Part shown: positions 43,429 through 52,069 of the stretch, piece by piece | How the letters are laid out: each line of letters starts with the position of its first letter | How positions within the stretch are numbered: the stretch's first letter is position 1 | Assembly (NCBI GenBank): GCA_002405915.1 | Contig: DHMS01000029.1 | Location: 9,731 to 73,730 of the forward strand | DNA from: Christensenella sp. UBA4636 | GTDB lineage: Bacteria > Bacillota > Clostridia > Christensenellales > Borkfalkiaceae | Direction: 5' to 3' | DNA length: 64,000 bases | Translations under genes and position numbers: made by a program | Notes under the pieces: generated by a model | Databases searched by the model: none | Told to the model about the DNA's origin: nothing | Seen by the model: only the letters and a program-made list of their open reading frames with translations

Positions 43429-44250
43429 TTAAAGTTTTCTTATCGATTTGCGGGGGCAGTGGTCGGCGCAGTAACAACAACCAACGCACTTACCGTAATC
43501 TATCCTCGGCAAGTTGTCTACCATTTCGATAGCTTTTGACGGGCAGTTGCGCATGCATATTCCGCAACCGATACAGCCCGCCGTGCAAGAATCCATAACT
43601 TCCTTGCCGCGGCAAAGTGTTGAGCAAGCGACGTAAACTTTTGCCGCCTTGGGGATTTTTTTCATTATCTTTTTAGGACAGACCGAAGCGCATTTGCCGC
43701 ATGCGATACATTTTTCTTCGTCTATATGCGACACGCCGTCGACGATTGACATGGCACCCGTAGGGCATTCTTTTACGCATGTTCCGTCGCCTAAGCAGCC
43801 GTAAGAGCAACGCTTTCTGCCGCCCGCCGCCATAGATTCGCGAACGCAATCATGTAAGCCGACGTAATTAGAACGGTCAACGGCGTTTATGCCGCCGCCG
43901 CAAGCGGTGACGTAACGAAACTCTCCGCCGCCCGAGTAAGAAACGCCGAGAATCTCCGCGATTTCCTCCTTATGCGCCTTGTCCGTAACGGGGCAGTCGT
44001 CGATTTTGCCGCTGCCGTCGACGAGAGCCGAAGCCATCGCCGCACAGCCCGCTTTGCCGCAACCGCCGCAGTTTGCGCCGGCAAGACAGCCCAGAACCTT
44101 TTCTTCCCTCTCGTCCACCTTAACGGCGAACTTTTTGGAAACGACCATTATTAAAAAGCCGAAAACTATCGCTATAACGAGCATTATTCCGACCGCGATA
44201 AGTACGTCGGTTAAGTACAGTTTGCCCGCTTCTTTCGCTAAAAACAACAT
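43429..44250 (-). CDS. rnfB: Rnf complex subunit B
   Basis: 273 residues. One N-terminal membrane helix (about 12-40) is followed by the [4Fe-4S] motif CGGCGKAGC in the Fe-S (ARLF) domain and two pairs of ferredoxin CxxCxxCxxxCP clusters (CIACGKCASVCP, CIGCGICMRNCP, CVGCCYCADHCP, plus CSYGCLGDGTCVKECP). RnfB accepts electrons from reduced ferredoxin and passes them to RnfC/RnfD. The C-terminus is shorter than the clostridial forms that carry extra clusters. Last gene of rnfCDGEAB. Confidence 0.96.
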   Translation of the reverse strand: MLFLAKEAGKLYLTDVLIAVGIMLVIAIVFGFLIMVVSKKFAVKVDEREEKVLGCLAGANCGGCGKAGCAAMASALVDGSGKIDDCPVTDKAHKEEIAEILGVSYSGGGEFRYVTACGGGINAVDRSNYVGLHDCVRESMAAGGRKRCSYGCLGDGTCVKECPTGAMSIVDGVSHIDEEKCIACGKCASVCPKKIMKKIPKAAKVYVACSTLCRGKEVMDSCTAGCIGCGICMRNCPSKAIEMVDNLPRIDYGKCVGCCYCADHCPRKSIRKL

Positions 44251-44265
44251 TTTTTCACCCTCCGT

Positions 44266-44829
44266 TTAAAACACGTTGAAAGCCATAGCCATTAAGCAGC
44301 CTAAAATCATCGTAACCGGGAAGCCCTCGAAAGACTTAGGCACGAGAGCCGTATCGAGCTTTTCACGCATACCGGACATTAAGACTATCGCGAGAGTAAA
44401 GCCCAAGCCGCCGAACAAGCCGTAGCAGACGGCGTCGAACAAGTTGGAAACGAGAACGTTCGTAAGAACGAGTTCGGCAACGCCGAGAACCGCGCAATTG
44501 GTGGTGATGAGCGGCAGATAAATGCCCATTGCGCTGTACAAGGGTTTTGAAATCTTTTTGAGAATTATTTCCAAAACCTGCACGAGAGAGGCTATAATGA
44601 AAATAAAAACGATAATTTCCATATACTCGAACCCGAGCGGAACGAGAATGAAGTTATAGACGGGGTAAGTTATCAAACACGTTATCGTCATTACAAAGGT
44701 AACGGCAAGACCCATGCCCGTTGCGTTTTTTACGCTTTTCGAAACGCCCAAGAAGGGGCAGATGCCTAAGAATTCTACGAGAACGAAGTTGCTTGCAAAA
44801 ACCGCGGTAAAAATTATAGAAAATATCAT
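44266..44829 (-). CDS. rnfA: Rnf complex subunit A
   Basis: 187 residues with six membrane helices. It has the inverted-repeat topology shared with RnfE/NqrE, including FLGICPFLGVSKSVKNATGMG with the cysteine that ligates the intramembrane [2Fe-2S] centre, and LITTNCAVLG for the second. It lies between rnfE and rnfB with spacings of 1 and 15 bp. Confidence 0.97.
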   Translation of the reverse strand: MIFSIIFTAVFASNFVLVEFLGICPFLGVSKSVKNATGMGLAVTFVMTITCLITYPVYNFILVPLGFEYMEIIVFIFIIASLVQVLEIILKKISKPLYSAMGIYLPLITTNCAVLGVAELVLTNVLVSNLFDAVCYGLFGGLGFTLAIVLMSGMREKLDTALVPKSFEGFPVTMILGCLMAMAFNVF

Positions 44830-44830
44830 T

Positions 44831-45547
44831 TTAGTTTCCCTCCCCTTTTTCGGCTTCGTCGGTTACTTTTTCCGCGGTAGTGCTTTCGGCGGGTTGTTCC
44901 GCGGTTGCGGCTACGATTGTTGCTTCCGCTAACGCGGCTTTCTTCTTTTTGGCGTTAACGACGGCGGCGTAGATTATCGAATAGATACCGATGAACAAGC
45001 CGAACGTGAAAAGCGCGCCCGAATTATGAGCGAAGAAGCCGATTGAGAAATCGAAAAGCCTAACGCCGAAGATACTGCCCGAGCCTAAAATTTCTCTGAA
45101 CGCGCCCATAAGGGTTATCGCGCCCGTAAAGCCCAAGCCCATAAACAGACCGTCAAGCGCGGACGCGCCTACGGGGTTTTTGCTTGCGAAGGCTTCGGCT
45201 CTGCCGAGAATGATACAGTTGACGACGATTAACGATACGTACGCGCCGAGCGCGGCGGCAACCGACGGCAAAAACTTGTTTAAAAGCATTCTCACAATCG
45301 TAACAAAAGTGGCGATAATGAGTATATAGGCGGGGATACGTACTTTTGACGGGATAACGTTTCTAAGTAGAGATATTATCGCGTTGCTGCAAATAAGGAC
45401 GAACGTTACGGCAAGCCCCATGCCTACGCCGTTTGTTGCGGCGGTCGTTACGGCTAAGGTCGGGCATGTGCCGAGGACAAGTCTGAAAGTCGGGTTTTGA
45501 CGGAAAAGACCGTCGAGCGCGATATCTTTTGTTCTTATCTTACTCAT
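44831..45547 (-). CDS. rnfE: Rnf complex subunit E
   Basis: 238 residues. Six helices in about 1-200 with LVLGTCPTLAVTTAATNGVGMG and LIVVNCIILGRAEAFA, the cysteine-bearing repeats matching RnfA. The C-terminal tail of about 35 residues is charged and low-complexity (KKKAALAEATIVAATAEQP...), a soluble extension not needed for the fold. It overlaps rnfG by 8 bp. Confidence 0.97.
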   Translation of the reverse strand: MSKIRTKDIALDGLFRQNPTFRLVLGTCPTLAVTTAATNGVGMGLAVTFVLICSNAIISLLRNVIPSKVRIPAYILIIATFVTIVRMLLNKFLPSVAAALGAYVSLIVVNCIILGRAEAFASKNPVGASALDGLFMGLGFTGAITLMGAFREILGSGSIFGVRLFDFSIGFFAHNSGALFTFGLFIGIYSIIYAAVVNAKKKKAALAEATIVAATAEQPAESTTAEKVTDEAEKGEGN

Positions 45548-46106
45548 TGTTTGCTCCTCCGTATACGTTATAATAATAGTAAGCCGCGATATTGAAGGTT
45601 TTGTAGAATGCGTTTACCGTTTTGGTCGCGCCCGTTTTGGGTCCCGAATAGCCGTCGGTCACCGTTTCGCTCGTGATTACAACGCCTTCGAAGTCCTTAT
45701 AACTTTTAAGCGCGTCACCCGCTTTGTTAGAAGCGTAGCTTAGGTCGAATCCGCCCGTCGAACCCTGCTCTATGGGAACGGCTTTTATTATTGAAGAAGT
45801 CGATTTATCGACATATACGGCGACTTTTGAGCCTGAGAACTTGCCGTCCGCGTTGGTGTTGACGACTAATCCGACAACTTCCTTTTCGCCGTCTTTAAGG
45901 ATAGCGACGAGCGAAACGTTGCCGCCCGTTGTCTTAGAAAAATCGGAATTCAAATCTTCTTTCACCCAATCGCCCGCATATGCGTTCGATAAGTCCGCAA
46001 GGCTCGGGGCGACGTACAAAAGGGAGTTGAACACGGACAGAAGAAGTCCGCATATGACAGCGATTACGGCGAGCGTAACTACGCATCTTAGCGTTTCGTT
46101 TTTCAT
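45540..46106 (-). CDS. rnfG: Rnf complex subunit G
   Basis: 188 residues. A single N-terminal membrane helix (about 8-30) precedes an extracytoplasmic FMN-binding domain ending KTGATKTVNAFYKT, in which Thr of the TGAT motif is the expected site of covalent FMN attachment. ApbE, encoded upstream in the same operon, would add the flavin. ATG overlaps the rnfD stop by 4 bp. Confidence 0.96.
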   Translation of the reverse strand: MKNETLRCVVTLAVIAVICGLLLSVFNSLLYVAPSLADLSNAYAGDWVKEDLNSDFSKTTGGNVSLVAILKDGEKEVVGLVVNTNADGKFSGSKVAVYVDKSTSSIIKAVPIEQGSTGGFDLSYASNKAGDALKSYKDFEGVVITSETVTDGYSGPKTGATKTVNAFYKTFNIAAYYYYNVYGGANNE

Positions 46107-47086
46107 TGTTTGTTCGCCTCCTTAACCTTTTTTTCGGTTCCGAACGGAATTGGTTTTAAAAATCTATCGATGAGCGGAACAACGAAGTTGAGAAGAAGTA
46201 TCGCGTACGAAACGACTTCGCTTTCGTTTTTGGCTCTCAATAGTGCGACAACCGCGCCGAAGAGGACGAAGTAAATGTAATTACCGAGCTTTGAGTCGGG
46301 CGAAGTGACGTAATCGGTTACCATAAACACCGCCGCAAAGATAAGCCCGCCGGAGAGCATGCTCGGCAAAAAGGCTTTTATGTTCCACGCAACAAGCGCG
46401 GACACAAGACCTGAGCTAAGAATAGCGACGAGCGGATATTGCCACTTGATAACGCCGCGGATTGAAAGGTAAACGTAGCCGAGAAGAATTGCGAGCTTGG
46501 AAGTTTCGCCGATGGAACCCGCCATTCCCGAGCCTAAGAACATATCTAAAAGGGAAAGTTCGGTTTCGCCCTTTATCGCGCCGCCTAAAACCGTTGCGCC
46601 GGTCGTGACGGACGAGGACGAGATTGCGGGGATTGCCGACGGGAGCCAGCCCGAAAGCATTATGGACGGGAAGCTTATCGCGAGAAAAACTCTGCCTGCC
46701 GCCGCGGGATTGACGAAGTTTTTGCCCGTGCCGCCGAACAGCATTTTCACGACGATTACCGCGAAAATTCCGCCTAAAATCGGCATATACCACTTGACTT
46801 GCGAGCCTAAGTTCATGCCGAGGATAAGACCCGTGACGACGGAAGTTAAGTCGAGCTTTTTAAAGGCTTCGCCTATTTTTTGTTTGCCGTAAGTTATATT
46901 CCAGACGATTTCCGCAGCTACAGAGGAGAGAACGGAGAGCGCAAGAACGACTGCCGCGCGGTAGCCGAAAGAAACTATTCCGAAAATCGCGGCGGGCATA
47001 AGCGCGATACAAACGTCGAGCATTATGCCTTTCGTCGTGGTCGGGCGACGAATCGAGGGGGAGGAAGATATTATAAACTTGCTCAT
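46103..47086 (-). CDS. rnfD: Rnf complex subunit D
   Basis: 327 residues with about ten membrane helices. The FMN-carrying loop SSVTTGATVLGGAIKGE contains the TGAT threonine that ApbE flavinylates. GKNFVNPAAAGRVFL and MVTDYVTSPDSKLG are family signatures. RnfD forms the ion-translocating core with A, E and G. It sits 4 bp after rnfC. Confidence 0.97.
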   Translation of the reverse strand: MSKFIISSSPSIRRPTTTKGIMLDVCIALMPAAIFGIVSFGYRAAVVLALSVLSSVAAEIVWNITYGKQKIGEAFKKLDLTSVVTGLILGMNLGSQVKWYMPILGGIFAVIVVKMLFGGTGKNFVNPAAAGRVFLAISFPSIMLSGWLPSAIPAISSSSVTTGATVLGGAIKGETELSLLDMFLGSGMAGSIGETSKLAILLGYVYLSIRGVIKWQYPLVAILSSGLVSALVAWNIKAFLPSMLSGGLIFAAVFMVTDYVTSPDSKLGNYIYFVLFGAVVALLRAKNESEVVSYAILLLNFVVPLIDRFLKPIPFGTEKKVKEANKQ

Positions 47087-47090
47087 ATTT

Positions 47091-48380
47091 TCACCTCTTC
47101 ATATTTCTCAAATTTGCCTTGGCAACCCTTACGCTGCCGACGATGTCGCGTTTTGCGGGGCAGACGTAAGCGCAAGAGCCGCATTCGATGCAAGCGTTGA
47201 CGGAGTAGTCGTCGGTCTTTTGCCATTCGCCGCGGCAGGAATACAAGTCGAGATACATCGGCATTAAGTGCATGGGGCAGACCGAAGCGCAGCGCGCGCA
47301 GTTTATGCAAGCGGTCGGGGAAGAAAGGTTAGCGTACTTTGTGCCGAGAGCCAGAAGCCCCGAATCGGTTTTGGTCGAATAGCCCACGGTATCGGGCAGA
47401 GGTTTGCCCATCATGGGTCCGCCCGCGATGAGCCGAACGGTCGTTTCTTTAAGTCCGCCCGCCGCTTCCAAGATTTTTTCGTACGGAGTGCCGACAGTCA
47501 CGCGAAGGTTGCAAGGTTCGTTTACGCCGTCGCCCGTAACCGTCATAACGCGGTCGTAAAGGGGCTTGTTTAAGACGGTGGCTTCGTAAATCTTTTCAAC
47601 CGTCTGGACGTTGACGACGACTACGCCCGTCGTTGCGGGGAGTTTGCCCAAGCCGACTTTTCTGCCCGTACACGCGTATATAAGTTGTTTTTCGCCGCCT
47701 TGCGGGTATTTGGCTTTTAAGGGTTTTACTTCAACGCCGTCGAACGCGGAAATTTTTGCGATACATTCGGGTTTGTTTTCTTCTATGCCGAAAATTATGC
47801 GTTTGACTTTTAGAGCGTTGGCTATTATTTTTGCGCCTTCGACGACTTCGTTAGTAAGTTCAAGCATAACGCGCGCGTCGCAGGTTAGGTACGGCTCGCA
47901 TTCGGCGCAGTTTATCAAAAGCACGTCGACTTCGTTTTGCGGGGAAAGTTTGACGTGAGTCGGGAAACCCGCGCCGCCTAAGCCGACTATGCCCGCTTCC
48001 TTTACGCGAGCGATGACCGCCGCGCCGCCCTTTACGTCGATTTTGTCGAGAGTGACTTCTTCGTACTTAAAGTCGTTGTCTATGATAACGAAAGGCTTTA
48101 CGCCGCCGACCGTAACGAGGTTAGAAACCGCCGAAACCGTGCCGGAAACGCCCGAATAGATATTCGCGCTGACAAACCCGTCGGCTTGACCGATGAGTTG
48201 ACCTTTCTTGACGTAATCGCCCTTTTTGACGAGCGGTTGCGCCGGTTTGCCGATGTGTTGAGCAAGGCTTATATACAGCCTGTCCGGCGGCGGACAAACG
48301 GCGATGGGCTTGCCCGACGAGAGATTTTTGCGACCGGGAATTTTCACGCCGCGGTCGAACGTGCCTAAATGTAATAGCAA
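47091..48380 (-). CDS. rnfC: Rnf complex subunit C
   Basis: 429 residues. Flavin- and NADH-binding region with GLGGAGFPTHVK (about 130), the SLBB-type domain, and two C-terminal [4Fe-4S] motifs (CINCARCASVCP and CIECGSCAYVCP). RnfC is the peripheral subunit that reduces NAD+. First of the six rnf genes, 121 bp downstream of the Gx-family gene. That 121-bp spacer contains an eight-G run (48476-48483). Confidence 0.97.
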   Translation of the reverse strand: MLLHLGTFDRGVKIPGRKNLSSGKPIAVCPPPDRLYISLAQHIGKPAQPLVKKGDYVKKGQLIGQADGFVSANIYSGVSGTVSAVSNLVTVGGVKPFVIIDNDFKYEEVTLDKIDVKGGAAVIARVKEAGIVGLGGAGFPTHVKLSPQNEVDVLLINCAECEPYLTCDARVMLELTNEVVEGAKIIANALKVKRIIFGIEENKPECIAKISAFDGVEVKPLKAKYPQGGEKQLIYACTGRKVGLGKLPATTGVVVVNVQTVEKIYEATVLNKPLYDRVMTVTGDGVNEPCNLRVTVGTPYEKILEAAGGLKETTVRLIAGGPMMGKPLPDTVGYSTKTDSGLLALGTKYANLSSPTACINCARCASVCPMHLMPMYLDLYSCRGEWQKTDDYSVNACIECGSCAYVCPAKRDIVGSVRVAKANLRNMKR

Positions 48381-48501
48381 CGCATTTTCCTCCGAAAATT
48401 AGTTTTTTGTGTTTATGTTTTTTTATTTTGCGCGCGGTTGGGCGCGTTCTTTTTATGGTTGTTTTTATTTTTTTTGGGGGGGGCTTTCGTGTCTTTCCGC
48501 C

Positions 48502-49056
48502 CTACTGCTTATCCGTTTCGCGCTCGGTTTTAACGATGCCGAACGGGTTTTTGATAAGGTTGAGGCAAAGGGTTGTGATTACGCCCACGCCCGCGCCCGC
48601 GATTGCGCCCAAAGCGATGAAGTACGGCGCGTAAAAAATTACTTCCGCGGTTCTCGTGACGAACGCGAAAACGACGAGCTGCGACAGGTTGTGTATTATT
48701 GCCGCGGCAACGCTCATAGCCGTGTGCGAGAGAAAATGTTCGAGATATTTGAGCATGAAATAGCTTGCCGTAACCGACAAAAGTCCGCCTATAAGGCTGT
48801 AAACGATAGAAATCGGGCTGCCGAACATTGCCGAAACGAGGCATTTGACGAGTAGCAAAATAAGCGTTTCCGGGAGAGTGAGCCAGACGAGAGAGAGCGT
48901 GATGAAGAGGTTGCCGAGCCCTATTCTCGCGCCCGGGATAAGGGGAAGCGGGATAAGGCTTTCAAGCATAAACGAGATGAGCGCGAGCGCGGCAAGCACG
49001 CCTAAAAGGCTTACGCGTTTTGCGGAAAAAGTAAATTTTTTGTTTTCGTGTTTCAT
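48502..49056 (-). CDS. Gx transporter / heptaprenyl diphosphate synthase component I-type membrane protein
   Basis: 184 residues with about five membrane helices (LLGVLAALALISFMLESLIPL at the N-terminus). The helix-glycine pattern (PGARIGLGNLFITLSLVWL, GSPISIVYSLIGGLLS, GAGVGVITT) is that of the Gx transporter/HepS-I family. These genes commonly stand between NusG domain II and rnf or quinone genes in clostridia. The substrate is unknown; an isoprenoid or flavin-related role is a guess from context. Confidence 0.85.
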   Translation of the reverse strand: MKHENKKFTFSAKRVSLLGVLAALALISFMLESLIPLPLIPGARIGLGNLFITLSLVWLTLPETLILLLVKCLVSAMFGSPISIVYSLIGGLLSVTASYFMLKYLEHFLSHTAMSVAAAIIHNLSQLVVFAFVTRTAEVIFYAPYFIALGAIAGAGVGVITTLCLNLIKNPFGIVKTERETDKQ

Positions 49057-49078
49057 GTTTTTCCTTTCTTCCGCCTTT

Positions 49079-49492
49079 TTAGCCCGCGGTCGGTCCGTAA
49101 TCTTTTTCGTATCTTAAAACGAGCGAATGGGGCGCGCAAACGACGCCGCCGCTGTTTAAGTTCATCGCCAAGCATTCTTCGCCGTGGCAATCGGCTTCGG
49201 TAAACCTTGCATTTCGCGAAGTAAAATCGATTTTTAGAGTGTTTTTTCCGCGATCGGTTACAATTTCGTACTCGTTATCGCTCTTTTTCGTAACGTAATC
49301 TTGATTGTATTCGACGAAGCCCTCGAAGTTGGCTTTAAAGATGACCTCGCCCTTGAAAAGCACTTCGAACCTTTCGCCGTTATCGCCGCGAGAGTTTGCG
49401 ACGAAAATGCAGGAAAGCGCGAAAAGCGCGATTACGAGAGCGTATATTATAATGTCGTGCGGTTTAAAGTAGCTGTATTCGCCCTTTCGCAT
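49079..49492 (-). CDS. NusG domain II-containing membrane protein
   Basis: 137 residues. One membrane helix (about 14-33) is followed by a beta-rich extracytoplasmic domain of the NusG domain II family ending CHGEECLAMN...GGVVCAPHSLVL. The paired cysteines are conserved in the family. It lies between apbE and the Gx gene in the rnf operon, the position it takes in many clostridia. Its role in Rnf maturation is suspected from this linkage but not proven. Confidence 0.9.
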   Translation of the reverse strand: MRKGEYSYFKPHDIIIYALVIALFALSCIFVANSRGDNGERFEVLFKGEVIFKANFEGFVEYNQDYVTKKSDNEYEIVTDRGKNTLKIDFTSRNARFTEADCHGEECLAMNLNSGGVVCAPHSLVLRYEKDYGPTAG

Positions 49493-49558
49493 TTTGCGTT
49501 CTCCTTTGTTTAAAATTTGTTTTGTGTAAAGAGATTTTATCGTTTTTAAATTTTGCGA

Positions 49559-50692
49559 TTATAGATTTTTAAGAGTGTAGGCGGAGCCGCTCGGAAGGCT
49601 TAACTCTATCGACGAATAGATTTCTTTGTCCTTTGTGACGATTATATAGTCAAGCTCGCCGTTAAGGTTTGCAAATTCTATCGCCTTTTTTCTGCCTGAG
49701 GCGACGAGAGCCGTGGAGAGCGCGTCCGAAGTTGCGCAGTCGCAGCCGATAATCGTGACCGAAAGAACGTCCGTTTCGGCGGGTTTGCCCGTGTGCGGAT
49801 CGATGATATGGTGACAGAAAATTCCGCTTCCCGTCGTGTAATTTTGCTCGTACACACCGGCGGTCGACACGAACTCGTTTTTGAGTTTCACGCTGCCGAG
49901 GGTCGCGCGAAGTTTGCTTGACGGGTCGGTTATCTTTAAATCCCAACTTTCGCCCGCGTTTTCACAGAGATATAAGCTGCTCCCGCCGAAGCTAAGGTAG
50001 TAACTTTTCAAGTTGTTTTCGTCGAAAATCTTTTTAACTTCGTCCGCGGCGAAACCTTTGATTATGCCCGCAAGTTCTAAATGCTGTTCGTAAGTTTTTT
50101 CGTCCACCATGACGGGATTACAATTCTTTTTAATCGCAAACTTTTCGCTTTCGTTAATAAGTTCGACTTGCTCAAAATTTGCAAGGTTTTTAAACGCCGA
50201 AATATATTCTTCTTTAGGGAGTTCAAAGCCGCCGTCGGCGTTTTCTTCTCTGTCGTAATCGGTTGACGGGGCGTAGGAAGCAAGTTTGAAACGCGAAGTA
50301 AAGCCGTATAAGTCGCTCGACATTGCAACCGTCGGGTCGAAGTAGCCGTTCGCTTTTTTGTAAGCGGCTTTTGCCTTAAAGAGAACGTCGTACGTGATTT
50401 TATCTATTGCAATCTCGTCGCCGCAATATGCGTTGTTAAATTTGGAAACATCGCTTTCCGCGTTATCGACTGAAATTTTTGATTTTATGTTGTCAAGATT
50501 CGCGCAAGCTTTTTCCCAAGCGACGTTAATCGAAGAAATATCTTCGCCCTTAAAAACGGCGGTTACGGAGGAGCCGAAAAAATCCTCGTAATACTTTTCC
50601 GTAACCTTGTCTTTGCCGCACCCCGAAAGAGCGAAAGCAAGGAAAATTGTCGAAAGTAAAAGCGCAATAGGCTTAAAAAAACTTTTTTTCAT
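49559..50692 (-). CDS. apbE: FAD:protein FMN transferase
   Basis: 377 residues from ATG 50692 (GGAGG directly upstream); an upstream in-frame ATG at 50785 is unlikely. A lipoprotein signal (FALSGC) anchors it outside the membrane. ApbE signatures: GIIKGFAADEVKKIF, FGGSSLYL, HHIIDPHTGKPAE and CATSDALSTAL with metal-binding Asp/Thr. It transfers FMN from FAD to the TGAT threonines of RnfG and RnfD encoded in the same operon. First gene of the rnf cluster. The spacer 50786-50959 upstream has a possible -10 box (TATAAT on the minus strand near 50750) but no clear -35. Confidence 0.95.
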   Translation of the reverse strand: MKKSFFKPIALLLSTIFLAFALSGCGKDKVTEKYYEDFFGSSVTAVFKGEDISSINVAWEKACANLDNIKSKISVDNAESDVSKFNNAYCGDEIAIDKITYDVLFKAKAAYKKANGYFDPTVAMSSDLYGFTSRFKLASYAPSTDYDREENADGGFELPKEEYISAFKNLANFEQVELINESEKFAIKKNCNPVMVDEKTYEQHLELAGIIKGFAADEVKKIFDENNLKSYYLSFGGSSLYLCENAGESWDLKITDPSSKLRATLGSVKLKNEFVSTAGVYEQNYTTGSGIFCHHIIDPHTGKPAETDVLSVTIIGCDCATSDALSTALVASGRKKAIEFANLNGELDYIIVTKDKEIYSSIELSLPSGSAYTLKNL

Positions 50693-50959
50693 TTTTCCTC
50701 CTTTCCGCATTTTTGCGGCAAACGCTCGGTATATCGTTTTTGATATCTCTATTATACACCCTATTCGCGATAAATGGAATTGCAAATATAATGAAAAAGT
50801 ATTGCAAAAACAACTATTTTTATTTTTGCCGTTTATAACCTCTTCGAAAACCTCTTTTTATATTTTATCATAGAAGCGCAAATAAAAAAAGCTTTACGCG
50901 CGGATAAAGCTTGATTTAATATATTTGTTTGTATGGGCATATGTATATTCAACATTTTT

Positions 50960-50994
50960 ATATATGAAAAGAACCTCGCCGGAGTGAAGTTCTT
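50960..50994 (-). terminator. Terminator of dinJ-yafQ, member of a three-copy hairpin repeat
   Basis: AAGAAC...GTTCTT (50969-50994) with T/A runs on both sides. It is nearly the same as the hairpins at 51661-51686 and 61359-61384. The preceding ATATATGAAAA is shared with 51651, so the toxin-antitoxin pair lies between direct repeats of about 35 bp. Confidence 0.8.
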
Positions 50995-51007
50995 TTTTTG
51001 TAGTGTG

Positions 51008-51283
51008 TTAAAATAGGTCTGAATGTGTTCCCGTTCGGGATAAAACCAAGATTAAGCAATCGTCTTGTACTTCGTATATCAACAACCAGTCTGGCTCGAT
51101 ATGGCATTCACGGAACCCGACATAATCACCCGTTAAAGCATGGTCGCGGAATTTATCTTCGAGCTTTTCTCCGTTTGCAAGTTTTCCTATAATAGCAAAT
51201 AGTTTTGATATATCTTTGCCTCTTTTTTTCGCTAAAGCTGCGTCTTTATCAAAACGCTTAGTTCTTTTTAAACGATAAATCAT
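51008..51283 (-). CDS. yafQ: YafQ-type mRNA interferase toxin
   Basis: 91 residues of the RelE/ParE superfamily. YRLKRTKRFDKDAALAKKRG at the N-terminus, the conserved L.D.KFRDHALTGDYVGFRECHIEPDWLLIYEV core with catalytic-type His and Asp, and the terminal LVLSRTGTHSDLF typical of YafQ. It cleaves ribosome-bound mRNA when free of antitoxin. ATG overlaps the dinJ stop by 4 bp. Confidence 0.93.
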   Translation of the reverse strand: MIYRLKRTKRFDKDAALAKKRGKDISKLFAIIGKLANGEKLEDKFRDHALTGDYVGFRECHIEPDWLLIYEVQDDCLILVLSRTGTHSDLF

Positions 51284-51552
51284 AATCCCATCGCAGCCCT
51301 TAACGCTTCAACCGAGTCGAAAGCCGGTTCAGACTCATCATTAGCAATCCTTCGACTTTCTTCCATTGCGGCAAGAGTGGTCGCGTTAGGCGTTTCGCTG
51401 CGGACTTCGAAAGGAATACCGCCGTACTGAATAGACTTCTTTAAAAAGACGTTTATTGCGGTCGTCATATTCATACCTAATCCGTTAAAAAGCACTTCGG
51501 CTTCCCTTTTGGTTTCCGCATCGGTGCGAATGTTAATGTTTACAGCAGACAT
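51280..51552 (-). CDS. dinJ: DinJ/RelB-type antitoxin
   Basis: 90 residues. The N-terminal ribbon-helix-helix (VNINIRTDAETKREAEVLFNGLGMNMTTAINVFLKKS) should bind the operon promoter. The C-terminal tail (FDSVEALRAAMGL) should wrap the toxin. First gene of the pair, with GGAGG upstream. It lies just outside the left end of the integrated element. Confidence 0.93.
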   Translation of the reverse strand: MSAVNINIRTDAETKREAEVLFNGLGMNMTTAINVFLKKSIQYGGIPFEVRSETPNATTLAAMEESRRIANDESEPAFDSVEALRAAMGL

Positions 51553-51572
51553 TTTGTTATCCTCCTATATCT

Positions 51573-51611
51573 TAGTATCATCATTATATACTATTATATT
51601 CGATTTGTCAA
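51573..51611 (-). promoter_or_regulatory. dinJ-yafQ promoter with inverted repeat
   Basis: On the minus strand TTGACA (51606-51611), a 17-bp spacer and TATAAT (51583-51588). TAGTAT/ATACTA (51573-51593) overlaps the -10 box and suits a DinJ operator. Confidence 0.8.
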
Positions 51612-51650
51612 TAAAAATGCACATATTGTTTTACAATAAACATTTGTTGT

Positions 51651-51686
51651 ATATATGAAAAAGAACCTCGCCGAGGCGAAGCTCTT
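51651..51686 (-). terminator. Probable original terminator of tRNA-Gly, now at the element's left end
   Basis: Read leftward from the tRNA-end duplicate at 51694, the minus strand gives a stem AAGAGC...GTTCTT followed by T. If the element were removed, this hairpin would lie about 10 bp after the tRNA-Gly CCA end. It is also the second of the two direct repeats around dinJ-yafQ. Confidence 0.65.
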
Positions 51687-51693
51687 GTTTTGT

Positions 51694-51718
51694 TGGAGCG
51701 GATGATGGGAGTCGGACC
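51694..51718. repeat. Left attachment site (attL), duplicate of the tRNA-Gly 3' end
   Basis: 25 bp identical to 63720-63744, covering the CCA end, acceptor strand and T-arm of tRNA-Gly. Identity stops on both sides. Confidence 0.92.
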
Positions 51719-51860
51719 TGGTTTTGAGCCTAAAAACACGCAAAATCACGCATTTTTCCTACAATTTTACGTCTACAAACACCCCTCCCGAAACGACCCG
51801 AAAACATTCCGAACGACCGCCTTTAAACTCGGAATGTTTTTATTAAAATCACGCATAAAA

Positions 51861-51989
51861 TCAAGATTTTTTGCGTAATTCTTCGACGGAAAGCCGAATA
51901 AACTGCGCACGGTTCAATCCGTGCTTTTTTAGTACGATATCGAACTCGGCGGCTTCCTCTACGTTGAATTGAGACCCCCAAATATGCAA
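51861..51989 (-). CDS. Small ribbon-helix-helix-like protein, possibly truncated
   Basis: 42 residues if started at TTG 51989. FNVEEAAEFDIVLKKHG followed by LNRAQFIRLSVEELRKKS has the beta-strand, helix, turn, helix pattern of Arc/CopG-type regulators, in which an N-terminal strand precedes a helix and HGLSRAQFI-type turn. No ATG and no clear ribosome binding site precede it, and an in-frame stop lies three codons upstream. The gene may have lost its true start. It is the gene nearest to attL, where phage excision or regulatory factors often lie. Confidence 0.45.
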   Translation of the reverse strand: MHIWGSQFNVEEAAEFDIVLKKHGLNRAQFIRLSVEELRKKS

Positions 51990-52032
51990 GCGTTTTTAAG
52001 CGATTTTCGTAAATTCTTACAGACAAAATTTT

Positions 52033-52064
52033 AAAAACTCCCGATTGTTACGGGAGTTTTTTGT
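52033..52064. terminator. Bidirectional terminator
   Basis: Stem ACTCCCG/CGGGAGT with AAAA on one side and TTTTTT on the other, upstream of the small RHH-like frame. Confidence 0.8.
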
Positions 52065-52069
52065 CTTAT

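Noticed and set aside
48476..48483. Eight-G run upstream of rnfC as a phase-variable switch
   Set aside because: It lies in a T-rich spacer 96 bp or more from the rnfC start, with no promoter boxes at fitting distance; a single genome gives no evidence of variation.
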